Origin: Amycolatopsis umgeniensis
Lineage (GTDB): Bacteria > Actinomycetota > Actinomycetes > Mycobacteriales > Pseudonocardiaceae
DNA length: 64,000 bases
NCBI RefSeq assembly: GCF_014205155.1
Contig: NZ_JACHMX010000001.1
Span: 744,001 to 808,000 of the forward strand
Reading direction: 5' to 3'
The notes below the pieces were generated by a model that had not been told where the DNA came from, made no database searches, and saw only the letters and a program-made list of their open reading frames with translations. Every line of letters starts with the position of its first letter. The first letter of the stretch is position 1. Positions 15,173-26,766 of this stretch are shown in pieces. The position numbers and the translations under genes are program-made.

Positions 15173-15997
15173 ATGAGCGCTTACACCCGCCAGGCGATGG
15201 CGCTGCTGTTCGACAGGACGGCGAAGACCTACGACGCCCTCGGCGTCGACTTCTTCAGCGCGTTCGCCAGGGAACTGCTCGACCGCGTCCGGCTCGCGCC
15301 CGGTGAGCGGGTGCTGGATGTCGGCTGCGGACGGGGCGCGGTGCTGTTCCCCGCCGCCGAGCGGGTCGGCCCGGGCGGATCGGTGCTGGGCATCGACCTT
15401 TCGTCCGCGATGATCAAGCGCACCGAGCAGGACATCGAGGACCGCGGCCTCGACAACGCCTCGGTTTCCCTTATGGACGCCCAAGAACCGATGCTGGCCG
15501 ACGCCGCCTTCGACGTGCTCCTCGCGTCCTTCGTGGTGTTCTTCCTGCCGGATCCGGTCGCCGGCCTGCGATCGTGGCACCGCCTGCTCGTACCCGGCGG
15601 CCGGGTGGGGGTGACCACGTTCGGCGCCGACGATCCCCGATGGGCCGCCGTGCGCGAGGTGTTCAAACCGTTCGTACCACCGGAGCTCGCGTGGACGATG
15701 GCCATCCGGGCCGGTTTGTTCGCCACCGTCGAGACCTTCGGCCAGGCCGTGGAGTCGGCGGGCTTCACCGGTGTCACGTCCGTGGAACGCGTCTATCCGG
15801 TGAAGTTCGCCGACCCCGGGCACTGGATCACCTGGTCCTGGTCGCACGGCCAGCGGATGTTCTGGGAACTGGTCCCGGAAGACCGCCTCGACGCCGTGCG
15901 CCAGGCCGTGCTCGCCGAGCTCGAACCGCTGCGCGAACCCGACGGGAGCGTGGTGCTGGCGCAGACCGTGCGCTACACCCTCGCCCACCGCGGTTGA
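15173..15997 (+). CDS. Class I SAM-dependent methyltransferase
   Basis: A 274-residue methyltransferase of the UbiE/COQ5-like type. The SAM-binding motif I is VLDVGCGRGAVLF (about residues 47-59), the acidic residue after strand 2 is in VLGIDLSSAMI, and the post-I and motif IV region reads FDVLLASFVVFFLPDP. The C-terminal cap includes WITWSWSHGQRMFWEL. It could methylate a small molecule or lipid head group; the sequence does not reveal the acceptor. It is convergent with the antibiotic-resistance-type ABC-F gene, 4 bp away, so the two are not one transcript. Confidence 0.85.
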   Translation: MSAYTRQAMALLFDRTAKTYDALGVDFFSAFARELLDRVRLAPGERVLDVGCGRGAVLFPAAERVGPGGSVLGIDLSSAMIKRTEQDIEDRGLDNASVSLMDAQEPMLADAAFDVLLASFVVFFLPDPVAGLRSWHRLLVPGGRVGVTTFGADDPRWAAVREVFKPFVPPELAWTMAIRAGLFATVETFGQAVESAGFTGVTSVERVYPVKFADPGHWITWSWSHGQRMFWELVPEDRLDAVRQAVLAELEPLREPDGSVVLAQTVRYTLAHRG

Positions 15998-16001
15998 CGG
16001 C

Positions 16002-17603
<1,602 letters not shown>

Positions 17604-17604
17604 G

Positions 17605-17698
17605 AAGGAACTGCCTCCAGCGAAAGTGATGAGCAGGAAGAACGAACTCCGGTACCGCGGCTCGCGGTACCGGTGGAGGCGTCGTTCCTCAGAGGAAC
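17605..17698 (-). promoter_or_regulatory. Leader RNA switch of the ABC-F gene
   Basis: Read on the minus strand, three elements alternate. (1) Hairpin GTTCCTC-T-GAGGAAC (17698-17684) covers the end of the leader frame. (2) The stretch GAGGAACGACGCCTCCA (17690-17674) can pair with TGGAGGCAGTTCCTT (17619-17605), two 7-bp helices (one G-U) around a small internal loop, burying the GGAGG binding site. (3) A perfect 11-bp hairpin, CCGGTACCGCG / CGCGGTACCGG (17673-17649), sits directly inside that helix and is followed by AGTTCGTTCTTCC, which could also act as a terminator. A ribosome stalled at the end of the leader frame would cover GAGGAAC and free the binding site. Pairings are read by eye; the regulatory model follows known ErmC-type and ABC-F attenuators. 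Confidence 0.6.
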
Positions 17699-17712
17699 AG
17701 CAGTGGCTGCAT
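17689..17712 (-). CDS. Leader peptide MQPLLFL of the ABC-F gene
   Basis: ATG 17712 to TGA 17691-17689 encodes MQPLLFL; starting one codon earlier at GTG 17715 it would be MMQPLLFL. There is no Shine-Dalgarno sequence, and a TAACCT -10 element lies so close upstream that the transcript could begin at or within a few bases of the start codon, a leaderless arrangement common in actinomycetes. The final codons and stop overlap the 5' arm and centre of a hairpin and the segment that can hide the ABC-F ribosome binding site. Short hydrophobic peptides of this sort serve as drug-dependent stalling peptides. Confidence 0.55.
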   Translation of the reverse strand: MQPLLFL

Positions 17713-17722
17713 CACGATCACG

Positions 17723-17728
17723 AGGTTA
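17723..17728 (-). promoter_or_regulatory. Possible -10 element for the ABC-F leader transcript
   Basis: TAACCT on the minus strand fits TANNNT and is 7 bases from the expected start of a leaderless leader-peptide transcript. No convincing -35 hexamer is seen 16-18 bases upstream. Confidence 0.3.
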
Positions 17729-17989
17729 GGGCAAGCGCAGAGATCCGCGCATCCGGTTTTCCGCGGGCGCTCGGGAAGAGATCCACACCTTCGCACCAAC
17801 TCCAGACCGCCGGTCACCCCGCGAGCACCCCCTTCCACCTGCGACGACACGCCGCTCCTAGCCCGCGAGCCCGGCTTCAAACCACCACTTTCCGGGGTCA
17901 CCCACAGGAGCACCACGACGGTTGCCGTGATCACCGGCCCGGCTGACGGTGGGCTTCAGCAGCAACATCGTTCGAGAGGAGCAGGACCG

Positions 17990-18805
17990 ATGGCGAAGAC
18001 CATGCAGCCGCAGGAACTCATCGACAGTGCCGTGGTCGATCCGACGGGCAACAAGCTCGGAAAGGTCGGCAACGTCTATCTCGCCGACGCGACGCACCAG
18101 CCGGAATGGATCACGGTCAAGACGGGCCTGTTCGGCACCAAGGAGAGTTTCGTCCCGCTCTCGGGCGCGCACGCGGACAAGGACGGCGTGCACGTCCGTG
18201 TCGACAAGGACGCCGTCTCCGACGCGCCCCGCATCGACGCCGACGGCCACCTCTCCCAGGAGGAGAGCGCCCAGCTGTACAAGCACTACGGGCTGCCGAT
18301 GCCGCGGACGTCGCCGGACGGCCGGATGGACGACCGGGCTCAGGGCCAGGGCCAGGGTCGTCCCGGCGCCATGGGCGGCACCGGTCGCGGCAAGCCCGGG
18401 ATGGACGCGGGCGCCGGGAAGAAGGACCGGGACGCCGAGCACACCATGACCCGGTCCGAGGAGCGGCTGAACGTCGGCACCGAGCAGGTCGAGACCGGCC
18501 ATGTCCGGCTGCGCAAGTACGTCGTCACCGAGGAGCAGCAGGTCACCGTCCCGGTCAGCCACGAAGAGGTGCGCATCGAACGGGAACCGATCACGAACGC
18601 GAGCGGCGGGCGTGCCGAGATCGCCGAGGACGAGCAGGAAGTCACCCTGCACGCCGAGAAACCGGTGGTGAATAAGGAAACCGTCGCGGTCGAGCGGGCA
18701 CGGCTCAAGACCGAGACCGTCACCGAGGACCAGACGATCTCCGGCAAGGTCCGCAAGGAGCAGTTCGAGGTCACGGACGACGAAGGCAAGCACCGCAAGT
18801 CCTGA
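17990..18805 (+). CDS. PRC-barrel and DUF2382 (YsnF/AvaK) domain protein
   Basis: A 271-residue protein in two parts. Residues about 7-85 form a PRC-barrel-like domain (ELIDSAVVDPTGNKLGKVGN, WITVKTGLFGTKESFVPL). A Gly/Pro/Gln-rich flexible linker (about 100-150) leads to the DUF2382 domain (SEERLNVGTEQVETGHVRLRKYV, HEEVRIEREPI, HAEKPVVNKETVAVERARL). Proteins of this type are typically induced by general or oxidative stress in high-GC bacteria; their molecular role is unknown. ATG 17990 follows GAGAGGAG by 8 nt. The acidic, repetitive composition fits a soluble stress protein. The gene ends at a bidirectional hairpin. Confidence 0.85.
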   Translation: MAKTMQPQELIDSAVVDPTGNKLGKVGNVYLADATHQPEWITVKTGLFGTKESFVPLSGAHADKDGVHVRVDKDAVSDAPRIDADGHLSQEESAQLYKHYGLPMPRTSPDGRMDDRAQGQGQGRPGAMGGTGRGKPGMDAGAGKKDRDAEHTMTRSEERLNVGTEQVETGHVRLRKYVVTEEQQVTVPVSHEEVRIEREPITNASGGRAEIAEDEQEVTLHAEKPVVNKETVAVERARLKTETVTEDQTISGKVRKEQFEVTDDEGKHRKS

Positions 18806-18814
18806 TCCCGGAAC

Positions 18815-18847
18815 AGGGGGCGGCCCGGGAAGACCGGGGCGCCCCCT
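18815..18847. terminator. Bidirectional terminator hairpin
   Basis: Stem AGGGGGCG / CGCCCCCT with further GC pairing inside, lying between the convergent DUF2382 and Ser/Thr kinase genes, 9 bases after one stop and 7 before the other. Confidence 0.6.
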
Positions 18848-18853
18848 GGGGCT

Positions 18854-20557
18854 TCAGCGGGTACGGCGGGCACGGGCGGCCGCGACGACGAAGCCCGCCG
18901 CCACCGCCCCCGCGATCGCGCAGCCGACGCCGGACAGCACCGCGGGTTCGCGCACCCGCAGCACCGAGACGCACAACCACGCCGCCGCGCCGAACAGCAG
19001 GCCGAGGATCGGCCCGCCGACGAGCGCGCCCCGCCAGCGGTGGCCGTTGCGGAGGGTCCGCAGCCCGGATTCCAGGTACGCCAAGGCGAACAGCGCCAGG
19101 ATCAGGCTGCCCGCGCCGAGCGCGCTCGCGAGCGGATGCTGATGGGTGCGCAGGGTGAACGTCTCGGTGACGCCGCCGGCCGTCACCGTGGCGGTGACGG
19201 CACCGCCGACGATCCACCGGGTGAGCCCGGGGAACCGGAGATCGGCGCTGTACGAGTCGCCTTCGAACTTCGGTGTCGCCGTGGCGGACCCCAAGGGAAT
19301 CCCCGCGGCCGTCAGATCGAGGCTCACCTGCCCCGGATTCCCTTTACCCGTCAACGTGAACGTCTTGCTGAAGTCCACTTCCGGCGACGACGAAACGACG
19401 GCGAGGTCGACGGCCAGGAGCGAAGGCTCGTGTGGCTGCCGCTCCGGGTTGAGCAGCGCGAGCACCACGAGCGCGAGGGCGGCGGCCGCCGCGGCCAGCC
19501 GGAACCAGAGCACCGGACTCGACGGTTCCGCGGTCTGGGGCTCGAAGGGTTCGGGCTCGAACGCCGCCCGGGTCGCCGACAAGGTCGGATCAGGCGTGGG
19601 ACGGTGGACCGGTCTCGTCGGGCCGTCCCCGGCCGGAACCGGCACGGCGACCGGCGTGCTGAGCGCGGAGATCACCCGCGGGGTGAGGTGCCGGACCGGC
19701 ACCCGCGACCGTTCCAGCCAACCCGGCCCGTAGACGGCGGTGGCGGCCGAGGCGAGGTCGGCCGCGAACGTCTCCGCGTCGCGATAGCGGGAGTCGAGTT
19801 CGCGCGCGAGGCTGCGCATGATGACCATCGCGAGCGGCGCGGGCACCCCGTCGATCGGGCGCGGGTCGGTGAACATGTGCTGGCGCATCATGCTGATCGC
19901 GCCGCGCGTGTTGTCGAACGGCAGCTTCCCGGACAGCAGTTCGTAGAGCACCGTGCCCGCCGAGTAGACGTCGGCGGCAGGGCTCAGCGCGTTGCCCATC
20001 GCCTGCTCCGGCGCGATGTAGGCGGGCGTGCCGAGGACTTCGCCACCGTGGGTGACCAGCGTGGCACCCTCGCTGATCACCTTCGCGATGCCGAAGTCGG
20101 CCACCTTCATCACGCCTTGTGTGGTGAAGAGCAGGTTCTTCGGCTTGACGTCCAGATGCAGCACACCCGCTTCGTGCGCCGCGTGGAGCCCGGCGAGCAT
20201 CGCCAGCCCGATCGCGCAGGCCTGCTCCGCGCCGACTCCCCCGGCTTGGAAACGGCTGTGCACCGTGCCGCCGTCGAGACGTTCCATCACCATCAGATGC
20301 TCGCGGCCGGTGCGCACGTAGTCGTAGACCGGCACGATATGCGGGTGGTCGAGGCTGGCCAGCACCCGCGCTTCGCGGTCGAAGAGCTGGCTGCTGACAG
20401 CGTGGTTCAGCACGTCCCACGGCAGCTGTTTGATGGCGACGTCGCGGCCCAGTGAACGGTGGACGCCGGCGAAGACGACCCCCATCCCGCCCTGGCCGAT
20501 CGCGGCCCCGATCTCGTACTGCGGCAACGCGGCGACGACCTCGGCGGGTGCGCTCAT
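18854..20557 (-). CDS. Membrane Ser/Thr protein kinase
   Basis: A 567-residue Hanks-type kinase. The catalytic domain (about residues 14-280) has the glycine loop IGQGGMGVVF, Lys43 in VAIKQL, the catalytic loop LHLDVKPKNLL, DFG in VADFGIAKV and the APE equivalent YIAPEQAMG. The usual HRD is HLD here, so it is a non-RD kinase, and activation-loop phosphorylation may matter less. After a Pro-rich linker there are membrane segments at about 353-372, near 475-490 and two more toward the C-terminus, with a beta-rich region between. The start overlaps the stop of the preceding gene by ATGA, so the two are translationally coupled. A bidirectional terminator follows. Substrates are not deducible. Confidence 0.88.
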   Translation of the reverse strand: MSAPAEVVAALPQYEIGAAIGQGGMGVVFAGVHRSLGRDVAIKQLPWDVLNHAVSSQLFDREARVLASLDHPHIVPVYDYVRTGREHLMVMERLDGGTVHSRFQAGGVGAEQACAIGLAMLAGLHAAHEAGVLHLDVKPKNLLFTTQGVMKVADFGIAKVISEGATLVTHGGEVLGTPAYIAPEQAMGNALSPAADVYSAGTVLYELLSGKLPFDNTRGAISMMRQHMFTDPRPIDGVPAPLAMVIMRSLARELDSRYRDAETFAADLASAATAVYGPGWLERSRVPVRHLTPRVISALSTPVAVPVPAGDGPTRPVHRPTPDPTLSATRAAFEPEPFEPQTAEPSSPVLWFRLAAAAAALALVVLALLNPERQPHEPSLLAVDLAVVSSSPEVDFSKTFTLTGKGNPGQVSLDLTAAGIPLGSATATPKFEGDSYSADLRFPGLTRWIVGGAVTATVTAGGVTETFTLRTHQHPLASALGAGSLILALFALAYLESGLRTLRNGHRWRGALVGGPILGLLFGAAAWLCVSVLRVREPAVLSGVGCAIAGAVAAGFVVAAARARRTR

Positions 20558-21351
20558 GGGGTGAATTCCTTGGTGCCGTCGGGAAAGCGGACCGTTTCGT
20601 CATCGGCGGGCCCCGGCGCCGGATGCGGCGTCAGATAGCCGAGAAGGAACGCGATGACGGCGGCGCCGAGTACCACCGGGATCTCGACCGCCGGTTCCGG
20701 CGCGACGAGCCGCAGCACGGACAGCGAGACGACGGCGACGAGCCCGGTGCCGAATCCGGCGGGAAGGAAGCGCAGGCCGCGTCCCCAGCGATTCGCGGGC
20801 AGGCGATGGCGGGCGAGCGCGAGCAGGGCTGTCAGCCAAGCCAGCACGGTGAGCACCAGCATCGCGAGACCGAAGGCACCGTAGACGGACCAGAAGGACC
20901 CGCGGATGTCGGCGACCGTGGTGGCCTCGCCGAGGGTGCCGCGCTGGGCGTCGAGCAGTTCGACCGTCGACGGGAGCAGCCCGATCGCCTGGCCGGAGAG
21001 GTCGGCCATGTCCAGTACGAAGGTCCTGGTGACCCGGCTGTGCGCGGGGACCTCGAACGGGGCCGTGGTGTCGTAGGCGAAGAACGTCAGGGCGAGCGCG
21101 ACACCGGACACCCGCACGCTGCGGACCTTGAGCGCCGTCCCACCGCCGTTGGTGGCGGTGACGGTGAGTTCGATCTGCTTGGCCGGATCGACGGTGACCG
21201 TGGCGTTCGCGATCGGCCGGTCGTCGAGCGTGACCGCCAGTTCGAGCCCGCCACCGTCAGTACCGCCGCCACTGTCCGCAGTGGCCGGTGGCGAGCCCAG
21301 GAGGACCACGCACAAACCCAACGCAACCCCTGCCGCGATGACACGTCCCAT
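20554..21351 (-). CDS. Secreted-domain membrane protein coupled to the kinase
   Basis: A 265-residue protein with a signal peptide (MGRVIAAGVALGLCVVLLGSPPATAD), a Gly-rich start of the mature part and an Ig/beta-sandwich-like domain with an alternating hydrophobic pattern (LELAVTLDDRPI, IELTVTATNGGG, RTFVLDMADL), then three or four membrane segments (GAFGLAMLVLTVLAWLTALL, GLVAVVSLSVLRLV, IPVVLGAAVIAFLLGYL). ATG 21351 opens the signal peptide and is preceded by AGGGGA. The stop overlaps the kinase start by ATGA, which suggests a stoichiometric partner, perhaps a sensor or substrate. No family name is recognised. Confidence 0.75.
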   Translation of the reverse strand: MGRVIAAGVALGLCVVLLGSPPATADSGGGTDGGGLELAVTLDDRPIANATVTVDPAKQIELTVTATNGGGTALKVRSVRVSGVALALTFFAYDTTAPFEVPAHSRVTRTFVLDMADLSGQAIGLLPSTVELLDAQRGTLGEATTVADIRGSFWSVYGAFGLAMLVLTVLAWLTALLALARHRLPANRWGRGLRFLPAGFGTGLVAVVSLSVLRLVAPEPAVEIPVVLGAAVIAFLLGYLTPHPAPGPADDETVRFPDGTKEFTP

Positions 21352-21426
21352 TTTGCGTATCCCCTGTTTGCACAATCCGACTGGTCCGGAATGCTACAGC
21401 GAGCACTTACCGGAGAGGGACGCCCA

Positions 21427-22332
21427 ATGCGTATCGTGGTTCGCCTGATATTCGGCACCGTGACCGGGTTGTTGTTCCTGCTTTCCCAGGTGGGAGCGGG
21501 AAACGCGCAACAGTCCCCTTATCAGTCCACGGTTGGTTTGAAACCTTCGAGTGGACCCGCCGGGAGTTCTTTCACCATTTCCTGGAATTTCTCCCCGTGC
21601 AAAGGGCCGATTTCTTTCACGTGGGAGGGAGCGGCCATCACGTCGGTCAGTGCCCCGAGTGGACAGGTGGGGGCGACGGTGCCGGGCAACGCGACACCCG
21701 GTGGCCACACGGTCACGGGCAACTGCACGAACGCACGGACCGGCCAGCCGCTGACCGGGAGCGCGACCTACCGCGTGACCGGGACGGTGACCACGGCTCC
21801 CCCGACGACGAAGGTGCCGCCGACGACCAAACCGACCGTCCCGGTGACCACCCCGACCGTCCCGACCAGACCGGGGACGACCACCACGCCGACCACACCG
21901 GTCACCACGACGACCCCGCCCACCACGACACCGCCGTCCACAACGGACACTCCCCCGCCGACGACGGACGTCCCCTCGTCGAGCAGCACCCCGCCCGGCC
22001 CGAACGACCTGGTCCTCGACCGGCCGAGCGTGCAGCCCGGTGACAAGCTGTCCGCGAAAGGCACGGGCTGCCTGCCGGGAGAGCGCGTCACCCTGACCTC
22101 GGACGGCGACCGCGTCGGCGGTGCCTACGCCGACGGCACCGGGTCCTTCACCGCGGCTGTCGAGTTCACCCGGATCGAGGCTGGCAGGCACACCGTCGTC
22201 GCGGACTGCGGCGTGCGGTTGACCGGCGCCGTCGACCAGGTCGTGACCAGTTCGTCCGGCGGGCAGAGCAGCACCCTGGTGGTGCTGGTGTTCTTCGTGC
22301 TGGCCGGGATCACCGTGCTGCGCTTCCCCTGA
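21427..22332 (+). CDS. Secreted, surface-anchored Thr/Pro-rich protein
   Basis: A 301-residue exported protein. A signal peptide (IVVRLIFGTVTGLLFLLSQVGAGNAQ) precedes a small beta domain with two cysteines (SPCKGP and GNCTNA) and the motif GPAGSSFTISWNF, typical of IPT/TIG-like or Ig-like modules. A long Thr/Pro linker (about residues 118-185) follows, then a second beta module (RPSVQPGDKLSAKGTGCLPGER) and a C-terminal membrane segment STLVVLVFFVLAGITVL, leaving the rest outside the cell. ATG 21427 is preceded by GGAGAGGGA. It is divergent from the kinase-associated gene (75 bp between starts). A cell-wall spanning or adhesion role is plausible but unproven. Confidence 0.75.
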   Translation: MRIVVRLIFGTVTGLLFLLSQVGAGNAQQSPYQSTVGLKPSSGPAGSSFTISWNFSPCKGPISFTWEGAAITSVSAPSGQVGATVPGNATPGGHTVTGNCTNARTGQPLTGSATYRVTGTVTTAPPTTKVPPTTKPTVPVTTPTVPTRPGTTTTPTTPVTTTTPPTTTPPSTTDTPPPTTDVPSSSSTPPGPNDLVLDRPSVQPGDKLSAKGTGCLPGERVTLTSDGDRVGGAYADGTGSFTAAVEFTRIEAGRHTVVADCGVRLTGAVDQVVTSSSGGQSSTLVVLVFFVLAGITVLRFP

Positions 22333-22334
22333 GG

Positions 22335-22768
22335 TCAGCGCGGGAGTTTCACCACGGTGACGAAGAAGTTGTCGATCTGGCGCACCACGTCGATGAACCG
22401 GTCGAAGTCGACCGGTTTGGTGACGTAGGCGTTGGCGTGCAGGTCGTAGCTGCGGAGGATGTCCTCCTCGGCTTCGGACGTGGTGAGCACGACGACGGGG
22501 ATGCTGCGCAGCTCCGGTGACGCCTTGACCTCGCTGAGCACCTGACGGCCGTCTTTGCGGGGCAGGTTCAGGTCGAGCAGGATCAGGCCTGGGCGTTCCG
22601 CGTCCTCGTACGGCGCTTCGCGGCGCAGGAACTGCAGCGCCTGCTCGCCGTCGGAGACGACCGAAAGGGTGTTGCGGATCTTGTGGTGCTCGAAGGCCTC
22701 TTGCGTCATGAGGACGTCGCCGGGGTCGTCTTCGACCAGCAGGATGTGGATCGGTTCCAGGGAGTCGG

Positions 22769-22772
<4 letters not shown>
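22335..22772 (-). CDS. Single-domain response regulator (CheY/Rcp1-like)
   Basis: A 145-residue receiver-only protein. The acidic pocket is VEDD (residues 13-16), the phosphoacceptor Asp67 is in [13 protein letters not shown], the switch Thr is in [12 protein letters not shown] and the conserved Lys119 in YVTKPVD. The sequence between, with [15 protein letters not shown], is like Rcp1-type partners of phytochrome and CHASE3 kinases. No output domain. The start overlaps the histidine kinase stop by ATGA, making it the last gene of a three-gene operon; it is the likely phospho-acceptor or phosphate sink for that kinase. Confidence 0.9.
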
Positions 22773-24303
<1,531 letters not shown>

Positions 24304-24307
<4 letters not shown>

Positions 24308-25530
24308 CGGGGCGGCTCCTCGGCGTCGAACGTGAGCAGTGCCAGCGCGACGTCGTCGTCCAGCGGTCCGCCGTGCAGGACGTCCATCTCGCTGATCAGG
24401 TGGTCGAGCGCCCTGTCCGAACCTCCCGCGGCGTCGAGGCTGCTCAGCGCCGCCTCGGCCATCCGCTCGAGTCCGACCCGTTCACCGCTGTTCTCGACGC
24501 GCCCTTCGAACAGGCCGTCGGTGTACAGCAGCAGTGACCATCGCGGCCCCATCGGCACCGTCAGCTCCCGCCACCCGGTGCCCGGCGCGACACCCAGCGG
24601 TGGGCCGAGCGCTTCTCGGGACAGCAGCCTGCCGCCCGAATCGTCGACCAGCAGCGGTTGCGGATGCCCGGCCAGGGTCATTCGCAGGGACCGGCGGTCC
24701 GGGGCGACGGTGATCATGCAGACGGTGGCGAACAGCGGGCCCAACGCCTCGTGCTGCAGCATCTTTTCGACCATCGCCAGCGTTTCCGCCATGGGCAGCC
24801 CGGCGAGCACGACCGAACGCCACGCGATCCGCAGCGCGACGCCGAGCGCCGCCTCGTCCGGGCCGTGCCCGCACACGTCCCCGATGACCAGCTGCAGGGT
24901 GCCGTCGGGGAGTTCCACGGCGTCGTAGAAGTCGCCGCCCAGCAAGGCCCCGTTCCGGCCGGGCCGGTACCGCACCGCGAGACCGAGCCGGGGGTCGGTG
25001 ACCAGCGGTGTCGGCAGCAGGCCGCGTTCGAGGCGCGCGTTCTCCCTGGCGAGCAACTGGTGCTGCAGCAGTTGCTGCTCGATACGTTCGGCGCGGCTGC
25101 GTTCCCAGGAGTACCGCAGGGTCCGCGCGAGCAGCTGCCCGTCGACGTGGTGCTTGACCAGGTAGTCCTGCGCGCCGGCACCCAGCGCGGACACCCCGAG
25201 CGCCTCGTCTTCGCGGCCGGTCAGGACGATCACCGCCGTCGAGGGCGCGTGCTGCCGCAACCGGGTCAGACCGGCCAGCCCGGTCGCGTCCGGCAACTGG
25301 AGATCCAGGAGCACGCAATCGGCCGTGATCGGCCGGGCGAGGGCCTGTTCGAGCGTGGTCGCCCTGTCGAGCACGACCCGTTCGAGGCTCTCGGCCGCGT
25401 CCGCCAGCATCTCTTCGACCAGGAGCGCGTCGCCGTCGTCGTCCTCGACGAGCAGGACATGCAAGCGGTCCAGCTGCGGCGAAGGTCTGCGAGGTGGGGA
25501 CTGCTCGCCGTGCCGCACGGCGTTGGACAC
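24304..25530 (-). CDS. Response regulator fused to PP2C/SpoIIE phosphatase
   Basis: A 408-residue protein with an N-terminal receiver (VLLVEDDDGDALL; phosphoacceptor Asp76 in CVLLDLQLPDATG; Lys in YLVKHH) joined by a coiled coil to a PP2C-like Ser/Thr phosphatase of the RsbU/SpoIIE type (ALLGGDFYDAVELPDG, VIGDVCGHGPDEA, LLLYTDGLFEGR). RsbU-type enzymes dephosphorylate anti-anti-sigma factors, so the operon probably feeds a partner-switching stress pathway. GTG 25530 has GGTGG about 8 nt upstream. The stop overlaps the histidine kinase start by ATGA. Confidence 0.9.
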
Positions 25531-25664
25531 GGACAGCCACCTTTCCTCACCGGATTTCCGGCGCGCGAACAGAAGACGGCTGTCTTCTCAACCACCGGGA
25601 GCCTACCGGCCGTACCGGACCCGCCGCCGGTTCGGACAGCCGACACGCCAGCATTCGGACACTG

Positions 25665-25784
25665 TCAGGGGTCACGTGGCGGATGAGGCGGCCGCATCGC
25701 CGCGAAGACCAGGAGCAATGCGGCGAGGAAGAGCGCGGCGACCGCGATGTCGATCAGGAAGCCGATGACGAGTCCGGTGATCAT
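25665..25784 (-). CDS. Small membrane protein of 39 residues
   Basis: ATG 25784 to TGA 25667-25665 encodes 39 residues beginning MITGLVIGFLIDIAVAALFL. One long hydrophobic stretch (residues 4-29, rich in Leu, Ile, Val and Ala with one Asp at 12) is followed by a basic, Pro-rich tail ending RPPHPPRDP, consistent with a single membrane-spanning helix. An AGGAG ribosome binding site lies 6 nt before the start and overlaps the end of the TerC gene, whose stop is only 3 bp upstream, so the two are almost certainly one transcript and probably translationally coupled. No known family is recognised. It could be a TerC accessory subunit. Confidence 0.7.
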   Translation of the reverse strand: MITGLVIGFLIDIAVAALFLAALLLVFAAMRPPHPPRDP

Positions 25785-25787
25785 CGC

Positions 25788-26762
25788 TCACTCCTGTGCC
25801 GTCCGGGCGTCTTCACGACGGCGCGCGTACAGGCTGGTGAACGAAACCACGACCAGGACGGCGATGATCACCCCGAGCGAGACCGGCGTCGGGACCTGCG
25901 GCACGGCGGGCCAGATCCCGTGTGCCCAGTGCAGGACCAGTTTCACCCCGATGAAGGCGAGGATGATCGCGAGGCCGTGGTTCAGGTGGATCAGCTTCGC
26001 CAGCGCCGAATGAAGCACGAAGTAGAGGGCGCGCAGGCCCAGCAGGGCGAAGGCGTTGGTGGCGAACACGAGGTACGGGTCCTCGGTGATGCCGTAGACG
26101 GCGGGCACCGAATCGACCGCGAACACCACGTCCGTGGCGAACACCGCGACGACCACCACCGCCAGCGGAGTGAGCGCGCGGCGTCCGTGCTCGCGTACGG
26201 TCAGCCGGGTGCCGCGGTAGTCGTCGGTGACCGGCATCAGCCTGCGCAGCAACCGGACGGACCGCAACTGTGAGAGGTCCATCTCGCTCTCGCCCTCCGA
26301 CATGGCCTCACGCAGGATCTTGATCGCCGAGGCGAACAGGATCAGGCCGAAAACGAGGAACGCCCAGGTGCCGGCCGAGAGCATCGCGGCGCCCGCCGCG
26401 ATGAACACACCGCGGAGCACCAGCGCGCCGACGATGCCGTACAGCAGCACGCGTTGCTGGACGGCCGACGGGACCGCGAAGGCGGCGAGCAGCAACATGA
26501 AGACGAACAGGTTGTCGACCGACAGGGACTTCTCGACCACGAAGCCGGTCATGAACTCGATCGCCTGGTCACCACCGAAGTCCAGCCACAACCAGAGCCC
26601 GAACACCACGGGGAGCGCGAGGTAGAAGACCGACCAGCCCGCCGCCTCCCGCATCGACACCTCATGGGGTCGGCGGGTGACGGCGAAATCGGCGACGAGC
26701 AGTGCCAGCAGGACGGCGATGCTGATCGCCCACAACCCCGGCGATCCCACGGAGTCGGACAT
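25788..26762 (-). CDS. TerC family integral membrane protein
   Basis: A 324-residue protein with about eight membrane segments, of the TerC/Alx/YjbE family, now linked to manganese export and metalation of secreted enzymes. Family signatures include FMTGFVVEKSLSVDNLFVFML and ATDVVFAVDSVPAVYGIT, with acidic residues inside membrane helices (E-K-S-L-S-V-D-N and D-V-V-F-A-V-D). ATG 26762 follows GAGGAGG by 4-5 nt. A structured leader that resembles the yybP-ykoY manganese riboswitch precedes it, and a 39-residue membrane protein follows 3 bp after its stop. Manganese efflux or homeostasis is therefore the best reading. Confidence 0.88.
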   Translation of the reverse strand: MSDSVGSPGLWAISIAVLLALLVADFAVTRRPHEVSMREAAGWSVFYLALPVVFGLWLWLDFGGDQAIEFMTGFVVEKSLSVDNLFVFMLLLAAFAVPSAVQQRVLLYGIVGALVLRGVFIAAGAAMLSAGTWAFLVFGLILFASAIKILREAMSEGESEMDLSQLRSVRLLRRLMPVTDDYRGTRLTVREHGRRALTPLAVVVVAVFATDVVFAVDSVPAVYGITEDPYLVFATNAFALLGLRALYFVLHSALAKLIHLNHGLAIILAFIGVKLVLHWAHGIWPAVPQVPTPVSLGVIIAVLVVVSFTSLYARRREDARTAQE

Positions 26763-26766
26763 GGAG

